From Trichoderma breve (taxonomy: Eukaryota; Ascomycota; Sordariomycetes; Hypocreales; Hypocreaceae), in contig NC_079234.1 in assembly GCF_028502605.1 (NCBI RefSeq), positions 186,001 to 250,000 of the forward strand: a DNA stretch of 64,000 nt, in the 5' to 3' direction. A program made the position numbers and the translations under genes. Below, piece by piece: positions 1 through 11,854 of this stretch; within the stretch, counting starts at the first letter, position 1; each line of letters opens with the position of its first letter. The notes below the pieces were generated by a model. It had not been told where the DNA came from and made no database searches. It saw nothing but the letters and a program-made list of their open reading frames with translations.

Positions 1-3
1 CAT

Positions 4-2917
4 TTACCCGGCCTGTAAAGTCTCTGCGTATTTCTGCAAACCCTGGCCAATAATATTGATAAATGGCCATTGCACATTGTGCATAAAGAGACGAGCCCAA
101 AGCCTTGAGACTGCCAGACCAAGTGTATGTGGCCGCGAAATGTCGATGTCTAAGCCGATATCCGCCTTGTCAATATCCAAGTAAGATTTTGCTTCTTGTA
201 CAATGGCATTGACCCAGCGGAGGATGCGGTTCTCATTTTCTTTCCCACATCGATCTCAGTTAAGATGTTACCTCAATATGAGGAAGGGGTAGCTTACCCG
301 TCAAAAATTGAGGATTATGTGGTTGAGATAATGAACATAACCATTTACTCAAAAAGACTGCGCATTCGAGGCTGGATAGACAATGGCGGACGCTCCAGAA
401 AAATGCTTGACTACGCGCAACACTGTCAATTCCGAGCCGAACGGGAATGCTCAGCGCATGTGTAGAGTATATTAGGGCGGGGATCAAGAAACGACCTCGC
501 GATGGGGATGGTGCTTTTGCGATAGCAGCTGCAATTAGCAATGGGTCTCGGGTCTCAAGTGCTCGGTGAGGGCCTAAATTGATGCATGCACGAATATAGG
601 CAAGGCCAAGGAGGGCACTTGATGTAAATGGAATTGGTCCATTCTCGTTTGATGGATCGAGGCTGGATTCCGGTGCTTGTTTCCAGACCAGAGTCCATGA
701 TCGAAGCGCCCGTCTGTGCATAGCATAAGTACTCTATTACACGCGGGATCTTGGGAGGAATAGCATCAACTGGAAGATTTCCCCGTTTATACTTACTCAA
801 TCTTGTTCAATTCTTCATCTGGTAATGCCGTCGAGTAATCTAATGTCGAGAGGGAAAGTTCTCGTATTAGATGTAGTCTTTGAAGGAGTCCATGGAGAAG
901 TATGTAATTTCCAAGCGGTGCAGGCGTGGGGTTAATGTGGGCGTTGCTCCCTGAATTTGTAAGAAGGCGGGACAAGGCATCTTGGTAATGAAGCTGCTCT
1001 GCCTTTACATCGCGCCGTGCAGCTTGCCACTGAGCAGCAGTTTGAGCATTCCATTCTCTTGTCGAGCAGGGCAAGCGAAGGTAAATCTCATTACTCCGTA
1101 GCGCCGGGTAAACGTTATATGCGATGCTGTGAACATGGATGAATGTGAATGAGACAAGCTTTGTTCTTCGAACAGACTCTTGCTCTGACCATTCAGTCCA
1201 CGATAAATTTGCAGAGCCTGAATCATTTTCAACGGTTTCTCGTAACCCCACCTCTCTAAGGCGGTGAACAAGTAAACTCTGGAGGTTCAGTGCTTCATGA
1301 AGCAGCTCTGAATCTTCCCAAGTAGCATAGCCCATTAGGATCAATAAACAGCGGATTGTATCCATTTCTTTGTAAGGTGTAGAGTTCGGATGCTCCGAAT
1401 TTGAAGACCCCACAGTGGAGGAATGAGGGCCAGAAGGCTGCTGAATGAATCGACTGCACAAGTTTAGAGGTGATAACATTGATTCTACCCTTTGGCTGAC
1501 CGCTCTTTCTCTTTGGGATAGATTTGCTAAAACAATTGCTTTCGAAGTGCGGAAGAGAGTTCTTGAGTTTCGGTGCTCAAAGCAATACTGAGCACCTGTA
1601 GCGCACAGGGCTAAGATAAGTTCAATGGGGCAATTGCCCGGTCGAAAGGTTGGAGCATGAAGGAACTGAAGATGAGAATGGAATCCCCCAAAGAAAGATT
1701 TGATGTATCTAGTGAGAGTATGTCTAGACGGCAAGACGAAATCTGGGATAATGTCGTGATACTTTTCCAGAGAGGCATTGAAACGTGCTCGAATATCGGA
1801 ATCCACTCTCAAGGAATATGTCTTGAAGTTGGAATCATGAGGATCTACAAAGCAACAAACGTCAGTCTCGGCCCCGTGAAAACTGATCACGTATCATAAA
1901 GGGACTAAATCAAAGAGACAAAGAGGAGTTGATGTAGCGATTAGACTGCTGGGAGTTTTACCTGTATCTGATATAGAGGTAAGAGGGTGGTCGCCTTGTG
2001 GTACTGAAGGTGGCCATGAGCCAAAAGGAGAACCAGGGCAGGATTCGTCGTTCGTCGAGCGTGGGTTATTTGATTCCCTCTTGTCATGGCCCTCATCGTC
2101 AACCCCATTGGTATTGACTTCATGCGTGAAGTCGGGTGGTGTCCACTCTGCCGGAAGTCCTATGCTATCCAGGAAGCTAGCAAATTCCTGAAAATGGTGA
2201 CCATCGTCATTGAAGAAAGTGAAAGTCGCCTCTTATATGATAATTAGTCTTACTGTCGCTTGACTGCAAAGAGGCTCTTACCTGGATTCAAAGGCGTATC
2301 TCCATCATGTCGAGGCATAGACTGCCCATATTGTTGATCAGCCACTGCCCCATCGGACACGGAATGAACCGGCCTCGTGGTTCGTGATAATGTACCCAGC
2401 ACGTCATCGGAAAAGTTCTGGTAAGTTGTCTCAGTCTGCTCCCGCTGCGGCCATTGGGACCCAATACCGTCATTAGAGTTAGGTGCAGTCCAATTCGATA
2501 CTGGAACGCCGACTACACTTCGTGCCTCTGTAAGTGATTGCGCAACAGCATCACCCGTCGAGTCTTGGTAATCGGCAGATTCTTGTATCCCTTGGTGAGA
2601 GCTGCTGTGTCCATGAGAAAGCCGCTCATGTCGAGTGAGCAAGTCACGGCGTGCGAAAGCGTTACCACATTGACAGACATATGGCTTATCCTTGGTGTCT
2701 GAAGGAGAAAGTCAGCTATGAGGGGATACAGTGCAGTGAAGTCAACATTGTAACGAGAGTAAAATTCCTTACGAGTGCGAATGTGGCGCTGTAGGTGTTC
2801 AGCGCGCTTGAAACTCCGTGTGCAATATACACATAGATTTCTCTTGGCTGTTGGTGGGCGGTGGCCATGGACTCGGCGACCCTCGTTGGAGTTGTGACTG
2901 GAGTCTGGAGATGGCAT
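4..2917 (-). CDS. C2H2 zinc-finger / fungal-specific domain transcription factor
   Basis: Predicted nuclear DNA-binding regulator of 849 aa in six exons (2917-2773, 2698-2282, 2231-1962, 1844-797, 731-298, 239-4), whose lengths sum to an exact multiple of three. Two C2H2 fingers lie at the N-terminus: CVYC...HLQRHIRTH, then CQCGNAFARRDLLTRHERLSH, split by intron 1. A low-complexity linker and an acidic segment around DGHHFQEFASFLDSIGLP follow, then the fungal_trans middle domain in exon 4 (HPTF-like HAPTF; WTEW) and a helical C-terminus. The start is the first ATG before finger 1. The acceptor of the last intron is the least certain point. It diverges from the SDR gene across 0.4 kb, so it may control that gene and its neighbours; this is inference. 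Its target is unknown. Confidence 0.85.
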
Positions 2918-3330
2918 TATGGGATGCTTTGTGGAGAATCATGGAGAAGCATGGAGAGGGGTTTAGTGACTCTCCAACTGCAGGAGTGTGAAACATGAGA
3001 ACAAACTTCGTCCTCTGGCTTGCGCTTTGGAGCTACCCGATCCGCGGTGGAGGCAAATGAGCCTTAGGCTCATACTCTACTAGCCTCAGGTGGCTACTCG
3101 AGATATCTGCTACTAGATTTGGAGACGGTCGGCACATGCACAGTGCGGCACATGCAGATTACTGTCGTTTTCAAATAAGAAGTATGGCTCGCCTATCTGC
3201 CTATATACTGAATGAATAGAATGGCTACAGATAGATTGAAAGCCCGTTCTACGCAGCTCATCTCATATTCTTCTCAGCTTAAGCACCCTATTGCCTAAGA
3301 TAAAGTTTTGCAACCCTATTCTCAGTAACA
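2918..3330. promoter_or_regulatory. Divergent promoter between the C2H2 regulator and the SDR
   Basis: This gap separates two divergently transcribed genes and must hold both promoters. It contains an 11-bp direct repeat, CGGCACATGCA, at 3130-3140 and again at 3146-3156 (16-bp period). Another CGG-type element, CCGCGGATCGGG, lies near 3040-3052. The repeat spacing suggests a dimeric binding site, possibly for the adjacent regulator. No experiment supports this. Confidence 0.45.
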
Positions 3331-4340
3331 ATGGATCTTGGGCGATTTCCGGGGGTGGCGGTAATTACAGGCGCTGGTGGTCATGGTAAGCCCCTCCCAC
3401 CTTTCATAATGAAGCAATGAATCGTAGCAATTGACAAGACGGTTCTTGTCTCAGGAATCGGGGCCGCAACGGCCCAGGCTTTCGCGATAGCAGGCTGTAC
3501 GAATATAGCTATTACTGATATTAACGCGAGTGGGCTTCTGGAAACACAGGAGAGCATTAATCGTGTGCATCCTGGAGTTAAGCTTTTCGCCAGGGCCGGT
3601 GACATTGCTGATGAAGCCTTTGTTGAATCTTTCATGGACAATGTCTTACAGGAGTTTGGCCGCATCGACTATGCTGTCAACTGTGCCGGAATACTAAGCT
3701 CTCCTCTTCGTTCTACCGAACTTTCCCTTGAAGAGTTTGACCGGATTAATCAGGTCAATTATAGAGGCTGCTGGCTAAGCTCGAGGGCACAGTTGAAGCG
3801 CATGATCAAGCAAGAGCCGATTCATATGGTGGAGCAGAATCCGTATAAACCGGCCTCCATTTCAAACCGGCCATCTGAAAGAGGAGCGATTGTCAATGTT
3901 GCAAGTCAGCTTGGTATCGTGGGACGCCATGCTGCACGTGAGTTTCCCCCCGTCTAACTATCCTCGATCTTCTCTTGTTCTGTTCCCTTCTCTTCATCAC
4001 TCTCTGCATTGTCCAGAACTGACGAATTGGTTGATCATTTCTAGCGGCGTATTGCGCTTCTAAATCGGCTGTGATTGGCATGACTCGTTGTGACGCCATC
4101 GACTATTCAGCAGATGGAATCAGAGTTAACTGCATATGTCCTGGAGTCATAAAAACCCCGATGACAACTCATAGCGAAGAAGTTAAGCAACGCCTTCAGC
4201 CAGCCATTGAGATCGCACCTATGAAGCGGGTGGGGCAGCCGGAAGAAGTAGCAGATGCAATCTTATTCCTTTGCTCAAGGCAAGCATCTTTTATCCAAGG
4301 TCATGCGTTGGTCGTTGATGGTGGTTATGTTATTATCTGA
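3331..4340 (+). CDS. Short-chain dehydrogenase/reductase (SDR)
   Basis: NAD(P)-dependent oxidoreductase of 277 aa, classical SDR type, probably cytosolic. Exons are 3331-3385, 3455-3937 and 4045-4340 and keep frame. The cofactor motif TGAGGHGIG is split by intron 1. It is followed by D-I-T/N acidic cofactor residues (ITDIN), NCAG, the catalytic Ser in VNVASQLG and the YCASK active-site pair after intron 2. The C-terminus PGVIKTPM...GHALVVDGG is the usual end of the family. The substrate cannot be read from sequence. The gene is divergent from a C2H2 regulator and convergent with an amidase 125 bp away. Confidence 0.9.
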
Positions 4341-4465
4341 GTAGTCTCTATGGAGGTCTACGGGGATACCAACGGGACACTCCTCTGTAATAGTGACCGA
4401 TAAATTTTTATGCTCTTAGTATCAATATTAGAAAGATATTATACTAATACATAGCATCATCTACT

Positions 4466-6168
4466 CTAGTTCAAAACCTCTTGCTTCCAATCGAATACCC
4501 TCTCCCATGCATATCCAGCACGAAGGACTTTCTCTTCCTTCCAAAGTCCACCAACAATCTGCATGCCAACTGGCAGTTTTAGATGAGGCTCTTCATTCGA
4601 CGGCGCGAGACCAACAGGGATAGTCATTGCTGGATGACCAGTGACGTTGAATACCGCAGTATTTATGGTAATACCCATGCTGGGTTTGAGGGCTTCCATC
4701 GGCGAACTCTTCTCGCCATGTTTGGGTGCTACAATCGGTGCCGTGGGCATGAGAAGCACATCATATTGCTCAAATACCTTCTGGTATGCATCTCGAAGCT
4801 GTCGTCCCTGGTTGGTCGCTTTACCATAAAGACCCGGAAAACGGTCCGCAAGATATAGCCCGTTGATGATGACATTTTTCGTGGCTGCAAATCCCCTTCT
4901 GAAGCTCTCGGTAGTCCAGGGGAGCCGGCATTGCTCCAACTCAGTAAGATACAGGCCTCTTCTTCCATGTTGATGTCCAAGAAGATTTTGCGATCCCGCA
5001 ATGCGCTGCTGAATCGTCCAAAGTCCTGGGCCGCGTAGGTGATCAGGTATCGACACCTCATCGACTGTCGCACCAAGACTGTTAAACTTGTAGGCCGCCT
5101 CAAGGACTACTTGCTTAACCCTTTGATCTACGATAGGGTGGCTGAAACCTTCAGTAAGGATGCCGATTTTGAAGCCGTCCAATGAGCCATGCTGTGCTTG
5201 CATAGACGCAGCATAGGTCGTTGAGCCGTGTGTCGGCGCACCCAAAGATCGATCATCAATTCCGTCATATCCGCTGATTGAGTCAAGGCAAAGTGCTACA
5301 TCAAGTACGCTCTTAGCAATGGGACCAGCGTGATCATCAATTGCATCGCCACTGCTAATGCCCGTGTATGGTACTAATCCGTGCGTCGGCTTGAAACCAA
5401 CACCTGCGGCCTCATATTAGACAACCAAATCAACGAAATTTGGTGGCATTCGAGTACTCACATCCACAGAAAGCTGAAGGAATTCGGATGCTACCACCTT
5501 GATCGGTGCCGATCGCAATGTCTGCAAGGCCGCCGCCGACGATTGCAGCGCCTCCAGACGTGCTCCCTCCAGCTGAATACCCGATAGCAAAGGGGTTATG
5601 AACTGTGCCCTGGGCGCTTGTAAAAGAGGACGTTGAATGACACATATTTTCGCAAGTAGTTGTTCCGACCACATTTGCGCCGGCATCAAGCACTCTAGTG
5701 ACAACAGTTGCGTCCGTAGTGGGCGTCCAAGGTGGGAAAATGTCAGTCCCATATAGTTGAGGGACGTCAGCGACTGCAATGACGTCTTTGAGACAGACAG
5801 TTTTTCCGCTTAGAGACCCAGCTCCAGTGGTGCCTCGTATAAGAAATCTGTATGCCCAGGCGTGTCCGAAAACTTGCTCTTCTCTAGATGGGCGATGTAC
5901 ATCTTCTCTAGGATAAAGGACTCTATCTGGAGCAGGTTGGTAGTCTGGTAACTGTTGGATCTCCTCTGCACAGTCATGAACAGCTGCAAGCAGCGCGTGG
6001 AAATCATTTTCTTCTTCCGGGTCAAGAGAGACACCAATTTGATCTAAGACTTTCTGGACATCTTGCCTCTGAACTGGATTGTCCCTTGTGCCAGTCAGAT
6101 CAAGTATGGTCGGAGCTTTGTAAGATATGTTCTACTTACTGAGAGATAGCTGTGAAAAGGACAGACAT
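4466..6168 (-). CDS. Amidase-signature family hydrolase
   Basis: Hydrolyses amide bonds of small molecules; probably cytosolic. The amidase signature core is clear: Lys in GKTVCLKDV, cis-Ser in SAGGSTSGGAA, nucleophile Ser in GTDQGGSIRIPSAFCG, then VGFKPTHG after an intron (about 5404-5461, GTGAGT...CAG). The frame can be followed from the stop back to residues KAPTILDLTGT near 6116. Upstream of that an in-frame TAG shows another exon is needed. Candidate starts are the ATG at 6168 or one near 6362 preceding a well-formed GTAAGT...TTGCAG intron, and I could not settle which. Treat the N-terminus and end coordinate as provisional. It lies between an SDR and an OYE gene. Confidence 0.8.
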
Positions 6169-6753
6169 ACTGGCTCTGCGTTTTGGCAAACCAGTCTAGG
6201 TGCCCACGGAGATAACGAAGCTGTAGGTAAGATTATAATAACGTGCGTAAAACCGTCGTATACAGCAATCCTGTAACTATCGACGACATAAAGTTTGAGG
6301 GGAACCCTGCAAGGCAGAATTAAATAGTACAACTTTATTACTTACATCTCCCTCTCTTTCATTGTCACGCCGATATCGCGTTTACCTACCCTCTCATAGG
6401 CCGGAGACCTTTGACCCTACCACGACCAATCACACTCGTCTCCAACAGTTGGAGATGCGACTCCAAATAAACTCCGACGATGGCTTCAGCTTAGTAAACT
6501 ATAAGACATTACTCGAAATAAGAGAATCTTGTACAAAAATATCGTGATTTGAAATCAATGAGTATTATTAATGATCAAATTTTAATTCTCTATTGAGATG
6601 ATGAACAGTTTTTGTGACCTTTGAAGGGTATCGTATTGTAAAGATGGAGATATAAAGCACCGATGCGGTCGCCTCTTCGTTCATGTTCCTGGATTCATAT
6701 CAAAATAAAAGGAAATCGTTTACTTTCCAATTTTCTCAATCGTGTCTGCTGTC
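6169..6753. other. Intergenic: amidase 5' region and OYE promoter
   Basis: Divergent 5' regions of the amidase and the OYE gene. It probably includes the first amidase exon(s), because a well-formed minus-strand intron (GTAAGT...TTGCAG) lies around 6322-6346. Otherwise it is AT-rich with no further coding signal that I can support. Confidence 0.4.
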
Positions 6754-7899
6754 ATGTCGGAATCAAAGCTTTTCGAGCCTCTGAGGGTCGGGAATTCTAT
6801 CCTTGATCATCGGATCGTAATGGCGCCTCTTACTCGGTTTCGTGCGGACGCCGACCATGTCCAATTGCCCCAAGCCCTGGAATATTATTCACAGCGCGCT
6901 TCGGTCCCGGGCACCTTAATTATAACAGAAGCAACGCTGATATCCGAAGCTCATAGTGGCTTCCCCAACGCCCCTGGGCTGTGGACCGAGGCCCAGATTA
7001 AGAGTTGGAAGGTTATCACTGATGCTGTGCACGATAGAAGATGCACTATCTTCTGCCAGCTCATTGCACCCGGCCGCGCCGCAGCTTTAAATCCTTCAGA
7101 TGGAGGAGCTCGCCAACTCTTAAGCTCGAGTGCAACTCCAATGACAGAGGGAGAAGACTCCGATGCTCCCCTGGAGATGACCCCCGAGCAGATTGCATCT
7201 TGCATTTCTGATTTCACGCAAGCGGCCAAAAATGCTATCCTGGCTGGATTTGATGGCATTGAAATCCATGGTGCAAACGGATACCTTGTTGACCAATTCC
7301 TTCAAGACAATTGCAACAAGAGAAGTGATCAATGGGGCGGCAGCATTGAGAATCGAGCAAGATTCGCCCTCGAAATCACATCTGCAATTGTGGAAGCAAT
7401 TGGTGCAGAAAGAGTTGGATTTCGAATTAGTCCGTTCAGTCAATTCCAAGGAATGAGGATGGCCGACCCAATTCCGCAATTTTCTTTTCTTGTCGAGAGT
7501 TTGAAACGATATCAATTAGCATACCTGCACATTATCGAGTCACGCGTGAATAATAACGTGGACATTGAATGTTCGGATAGCATCAAATTCTTATTGGACA
7601 TTTGGGGCAATACATCGCCGATATTTGTGGCCGGCGGCTATACTCCAGAGAATGCTCGTCAAGCCGTTGACGGAGAGTATAAGGATTATGACGTTGCGGT
7701 TGTTTTTGGTCGTCATTTCCTCGCCAACCCAGATCTTCCCTATAGAATAAAGGAAGGCAAGCCGTTGAACAAGTACAATCGCGCGGGCTTTTACACTCCG
7801 CTTCTTCCAGAGGGCTACATTGATTATCCATTCAGCCCGGGCTTCGTTGCTGGCAGGACTCTTAGTACCAAGGGCACTTCTCTGGCTTTGACACATTAA
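6754..7899 (+). CDS. NADH:flavin oxidoreductase / Old Yellow Enzyme family
   Basis: FMN-dependent ene-reductase-type protein of 381 aa in one exon. Family features in order are VMAPLTRFRAD near the N-terminus, the FMN/substrate motif GFDGIEIHGANGYLVDQFL with the His-Asn pair, the NKRSDQWGGSIENRARF segment, and the C-terminal GRHFLANPDLPYRI. The start is the ATG at 6754. Reading could be extended 12 nt upstream only by using GTG. The position usually QLWxxGRAA reads CQLIAPGRAA, so Trp and Leu near the flavin are replaced. Substrate is unknown; these enzymes reduce activated C=C bonds and nitro compounds. It sits next to an amidase and a transporter. Confidence 0.93.
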   Translation: MSESKLFEPLRVGNSILDHRIVMAPLTRFRADADHVQLPQALEYYSQRASVPGTLIITEATLISEAHSGFPNAPGLWTEAQIKSWKVITDAVHDRRCTIFCQLIAPGRAAALNPSDGGARQLLSSSATPMTEGEDSDAPLEMTPEQIASCISDFTQAAKNAILAGFDGIEIHGANGYLVDQFLQDNCNKRSDQWGGSIENRARFALEITSAIVEAIGAERVGFRISPFSQFQGMRMADPIPQFSFLVESLKRYQLAYLHIIESRVNNNVDIECSDSIKFLLDIWGNTSPIFVAGGYTPENARQAVDGEYKDYDVAVVFGRHFLANPDLPYRIKEGKPLNKYNRAGFYTPLLPEGYIDYPFSPGFVAGRTLSTKGTSLALTH

Positions 7900-8153
7900 G
7901 GATCTCGACTGGATTACACGACAATTTATATTGGATATCTGGTGGTATTTAAAATTCATGTATACTTCGCGGAAGAAACCGTTCAACCAAATATACTTTT
8001 TTGCCCAATAAGGTGGCTCTGGCTTTACAACAGAGATATAAACACATCGTAAATTCGGTCATTACTCATTGAGATTTTAGTCAATAAGAATAAATGACCA
8101 CATAAGGTTTCTCAACTGCCTGAAGCAACTATGTAAATAATAAATATCTTCCT

Positions 8154-9703
8154 TTAGGAAGAGTTGCTATTATCAGCACATGAAAAAGCAGAGCCAATTG
8201 TTCCATCGGCATACACATTGATTATCTCTTGAATCACACCGTAGGTAGCTCCAACTGTCATGAAAGCGCCGACGAGGATGAGAAAAGCATTCCACGTCCA
8301 AGCGGCTGCCTTCAAATATCCTCCTGTTCTCCAATCGCGATGATCGTGTAGCCACAGGTAGGCTGGTAAAGATATTGCCAAAGGCGCAAAACATAAACTC
8401 CCTGCAAGGGCGAGTATGTAATTGAAGATGGGGATTCCTGATGCAACAACAAAGCTGACGGCTGAGACACCAGCAGTAATCGAAAACCAGGTAGCCCAAT
8501 GGATAACGCTGTTGAGCTGCAAATGGGGAGAATTCCTCAGCACGCGGACAAAGAGATATTTGGAACCAATGTGGACATATAGGCAGGCGCTGACACAGAG
8601 CCCAATGATTCCCACGCCGTAAGCCACCTTCTTGATGACAGGCCCAGCACTGCCGAGCGATGGGGAGGCAATCCACTGTCCACACCACCGGTACATGACA
8701 AGAGAGAAAGCAAGGTAAGAAGTGGTGACAATGGTCATGGAGAGGTAGACAGCCTTTGGATAATCTTTTGGCTTCTTCATCTCGGAGATGACTGGGAGGA
8801 AAGCAGACGTCGCGGCACTGGAGCAGAAGATTGTCGCTGCCGCTGTTACGCCTGCAACAAAGGTAGGGGAGCCAATTGCATGAAATCCCAGGTCAAAGTC
8901 GCCAGTTTGTGGAGCAGCTGCCGGGCGATCAAGCCTTGTAACACCGATACTGTGAGATGCCATCAGCTACTGTTGAGTCTGAAATGTTCGGGCGCAATTC
9001 GACATTTTGAACTTACACCACTATCAGGACAGCAACAAAGGCGGAACCAAATCCCAACCAGGCGAGCCAGGCCATCTTCTCAAATTTTCTGACACTCGCA
9101 AGTGCTGCCACAATGACAGTAGCAACAAAAGTAAACCACTGTGTACAGATTGCGTGATCAGATAGAGCATTAAGGCCCTCCGAGACACCCAAAATCCCAG
9201 AGGCTGCGCAAATGATGTAAGCCAGCAGAAACAAGATGCTCACAACCTCTCGTAGCCAAGGTCCGCCAACCAGCTGCGCCATGTCTGCGATTGAGTGACA
9301 ACGGGGGTGAGAGTTCCGAAAGTTGCCTTGAATGATGGCGCAATATGTATTAAGCATCGTCCAAGCGACAACGTTGATTGCCCCAGGAAACGCGCCCAGG
9401 ACAAACATGCAAGACGGAATAGAAAGTACCCCGGTAGCGAAGATGTCTGGAAAACGCACTCTCAGTAAAGCTTCCCCAGGCGGGTTATGAAGGACGGAGA
9501 AGATGGTGACTCTTACATTTAAGGAAGATTACAGACGCATGAGGCCAAGTTACGGTCCGAAAGTCGACAGCACCTTCTTCTCTCCTAAAAACTTCAAAGT
9601 CGCTTTCATCGGCCTGTTTCGACCAATCGGTGCCCTCCTCTTCGTTTCCAAGGGCCGTTTCGATACGGTCAACCCCATAGCTCGTCTCGGGTGCCTTAGC
9701 CAT
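8154..9703 (-). CDS. Mtr-like neutral amino-acid transporter (Aa_trans family)
   Basis: Polytopic plasma-membrane amino-acid permease of 470 aa in three exons (9703-9517, 9446-9017, 8949-8154; in frame). It has a hydrophilic N-terminus (MAKAPETSYG...), then the GAVDFRTVTWPHASVIFLK motif leading into the first membrane helix (YIFATGVLSIP), and about ten further hydrophobic segments. This resembles the Neurospora Mtr neutral amino-acid permease type. The start is the first ATG. The reading frame continues upstream but has no earlier ATG. It may import substrates or products for the neighbouring amidase, SDR and OYE genes (inference). Confidence 0.88.
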
Positions 9704-10445
9704 GGCTAACGTGATGGAAATACCCAAGTAATTAAAATATCTTTACGCTGAGGAGTCCTGGTCTGCGATTTGGACCCGGGAGTTGAAAGCCAGGAGAGTG
9801 GATTACACCCAAATGTGTTCAACGGCTAGTGTAAAAAAGAATCTAGCATTTGAAGATGAAGAGAATCTTTCCAGCAGAATAATTAGTCCTGGGGTTCTTC
9901 TGAATTATATCATCCATCATACTCGGATTCAACATAGATAACGATATCTACCAGTTAGATAGACCCAGCATGAACCTGGGGTAATGTGGGCCGATTATCA
10001 TGAAGGTCTAGGAGTCTCCACAGACTTCTGCGGTGAATGTTATCTGTTCAAACTATTCCAGGCCGTCTTCGGTTTTGTTATTCCCATTTAATTCCCATCG
10101 CCTAATAATGTCCTGTCGTTAGCATCAGCCATTTGTTGAATTGATAGCACTACTCCAACCCCGTTGGAGATCATCGAGAGCATGGAGCTGTTGGAGTAGC
10201 TGGAGACCAGCTGCGTATCGGTATGTTGATCACTAACCATGATACTGATAACCAGGAATATATGCAAGGAGGGGTTCATAGATAGCGAATCTCTCTTTTG
10301 AGAGACAATTATCTAGCTTGCGGCTTTTTAAAAAAAAATCCAAGCTCTAACTGAACCTCTAAGACTAGCTTACAGACAAAGCTACTAACATAAGCTGGTT
10401 CGTTATACACAGCCAGAAACAGGGGCGTGCATCTCTCGATATTGC
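9704..10445. other. Intergenic 0.74 kb with GGAGTAG / CTCCAAC repeats
   Basis: No gene seen. Around 10151-10207 there are TACTCCAAC, GTTGGAG and TTGGAGTAGCTGGAGAC, in direct and inverted orientation. Similar words recur at 13143-13247. They may be subterminal repeats of a decayed DNA transposon or a shared regulatory word. Confidence 0.4.
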
Positions 10446-11312
10446 TTAATCAAGGCATTGGGAGTACCACTGATTCTGGGCCTTGCAAGTAGCTGGAGGT
10501 TGGCAAGTCGTGGGACCTGTCCAGCCAACCCCTCCACATTGGCCATAGAGAACTTGTGATCCGCCGCCAGATGGTGGTGATGATGATGTCGCTGGCGGCC
10601 GGCTCGAACTGCTAGAAGGAGGCGGCGAACCAGAACCAGGGTCGCCTAGACCAACAGGCGTGGGGTCCGTTTCTTGCATGTCTATGCAGAGACAGGTTTC
10701 CCAATCGGAAGTAGCTTGTCCTGGACAGGCGACAGGCTCGAAATCAACAACGACGTTGTCTCCAAAGATTTCGTTCTGTGCCATAATATCGAAGTGGTAG
10801 CTGTAGCCGTACTGGTTTGTGCCGCCAACTACTGGGCACCACTGCGCGTTTCCATTATTAGGACAGAGGTTTGTCACCATCACGATGATGCTCTGACCAG
10901 CAGCGCCACCTTTACCACATGATGAGCAAGGCGCCTCTCCTGTAGAGGTCAATTGATAGCATTTGCCGCAGCCCGCGCCACACCACGAAGCACCGGCCGT
11001 ATCGAAAAAAGCTTGGGAGCCAGCAGCTGTATAGACTCCGTTGCCAATGCCAAGCTACAGTACAGAAGTGTACAATAAGCGTTAAGATAAAGAATCGTGG
11101 TTGAGAGGAGGCTATTCTTACCTGCCAAGAGGCCGCGCCTCCAGAGCTCGAGCCACATCCGCAAGCACCCTCTTGTCCGTCATAATAGCGCTAGGATTTC
11201 CCATCAGCTACGATTCAGCAGGCCTTGAAGCGCGTATACTTGCAGTGGTTGTCGCCTTAAACGCGGAGGCAGCGCCTGCGATGCCAAGGGCGATAAAGAG
11301 GGGGGCTTTCAT
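10446..11312 (-). CDS. egl5: Endoglucanase V, GH45 with C-terminal CBM1
   Basis: Secreted cellulase of 248 aa cutting beta-1,4-glucan internally. Exons are 11312-11244, 11190-11122 and 11054-10446. It has a signal peptide ([17 protein letters not shown]), then the GH45 core with [16 protein letters not shown] (catalytic Asp) and [16 protein letters not shown], and the conserved [21 protein letters not shown] Ser/Pro linker and a CBM1 ([15 protein letters not shown]...NQWYSQCLD) follow. The match to T. reesei EGV is near-identical over the core as I recall it. Intron 1 starts with GC, not GT (ACT|GCAAGT), and only this donor restores TTTRYYD. Four GGCTAA boxes lie upstream, consistent with Xyr1 control. 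Confidence 0.96.
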
Positions 11313-11563
11313 ATTTACAGGTGTTGATGCCAGACTATGATGTAGGAGAAGCGAAATCGATCACGCAATTGACCACCTTGTATTAGTTAAGTTACGAAGG
11401 ACTCGCTAGAAGCCCCTCCAGAGGACATATAAATAGATTGATATCCGTGGCTACATATGGAGCATTTACTTGTATAATGGTAGGGAAAGCAAAGTAATTA
11501 ACATACAAAATAATATCCCGGCTGTAATAGCTGTCTTCAATCCAGGCAAAGGTCGTATTATTA

Positions 11564-11727
11564 GGCTAGCAAAGAGAATAGCAAATAAGTAACAGCCTAA
11601 TTACGGAAAGCAACACTTGACTTCTACTTTCAATCGGCTAATCGATATACAGGCTAATCATTATGCGAAATAATGATAGAGACTGAATTGAATAGGAAAG
11701 AGATATAAGAGGCTAAGTCCTGGCTAA
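11564..11727. promoter_or_regulatory. Cluster of Xyr1-type GGCTAA boxes upstream of egl5
   Basis: GGCTAA occurs at 11636-11641, 11652-11657, 11711-11716 and 11722-11727, and a related GGCTAG at 11564-11569. All are in the same orientation, about 250-415 bp upstream of the egl5 ATG. GGCTAA is the established core recognised by Xyr1, the main cellulase/xylanase activator of T. reesei. Four exact copies in 92 bp far exceeds chance. Paired spacings of 10-11 bp are seen for both couples. Confidence 0.6.
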
Positions 11728-11854
11728 ACTACTACGAGCCGGAGAAAAAAGTACTCGAACATATCACCAGTTTTTATAATTGGTAAGAGCTGCATACCCC
11801 GATAATCTGAATATTTAGGTAATGAAACTTGGGCTTCTGTTGAATTTTGATGAA

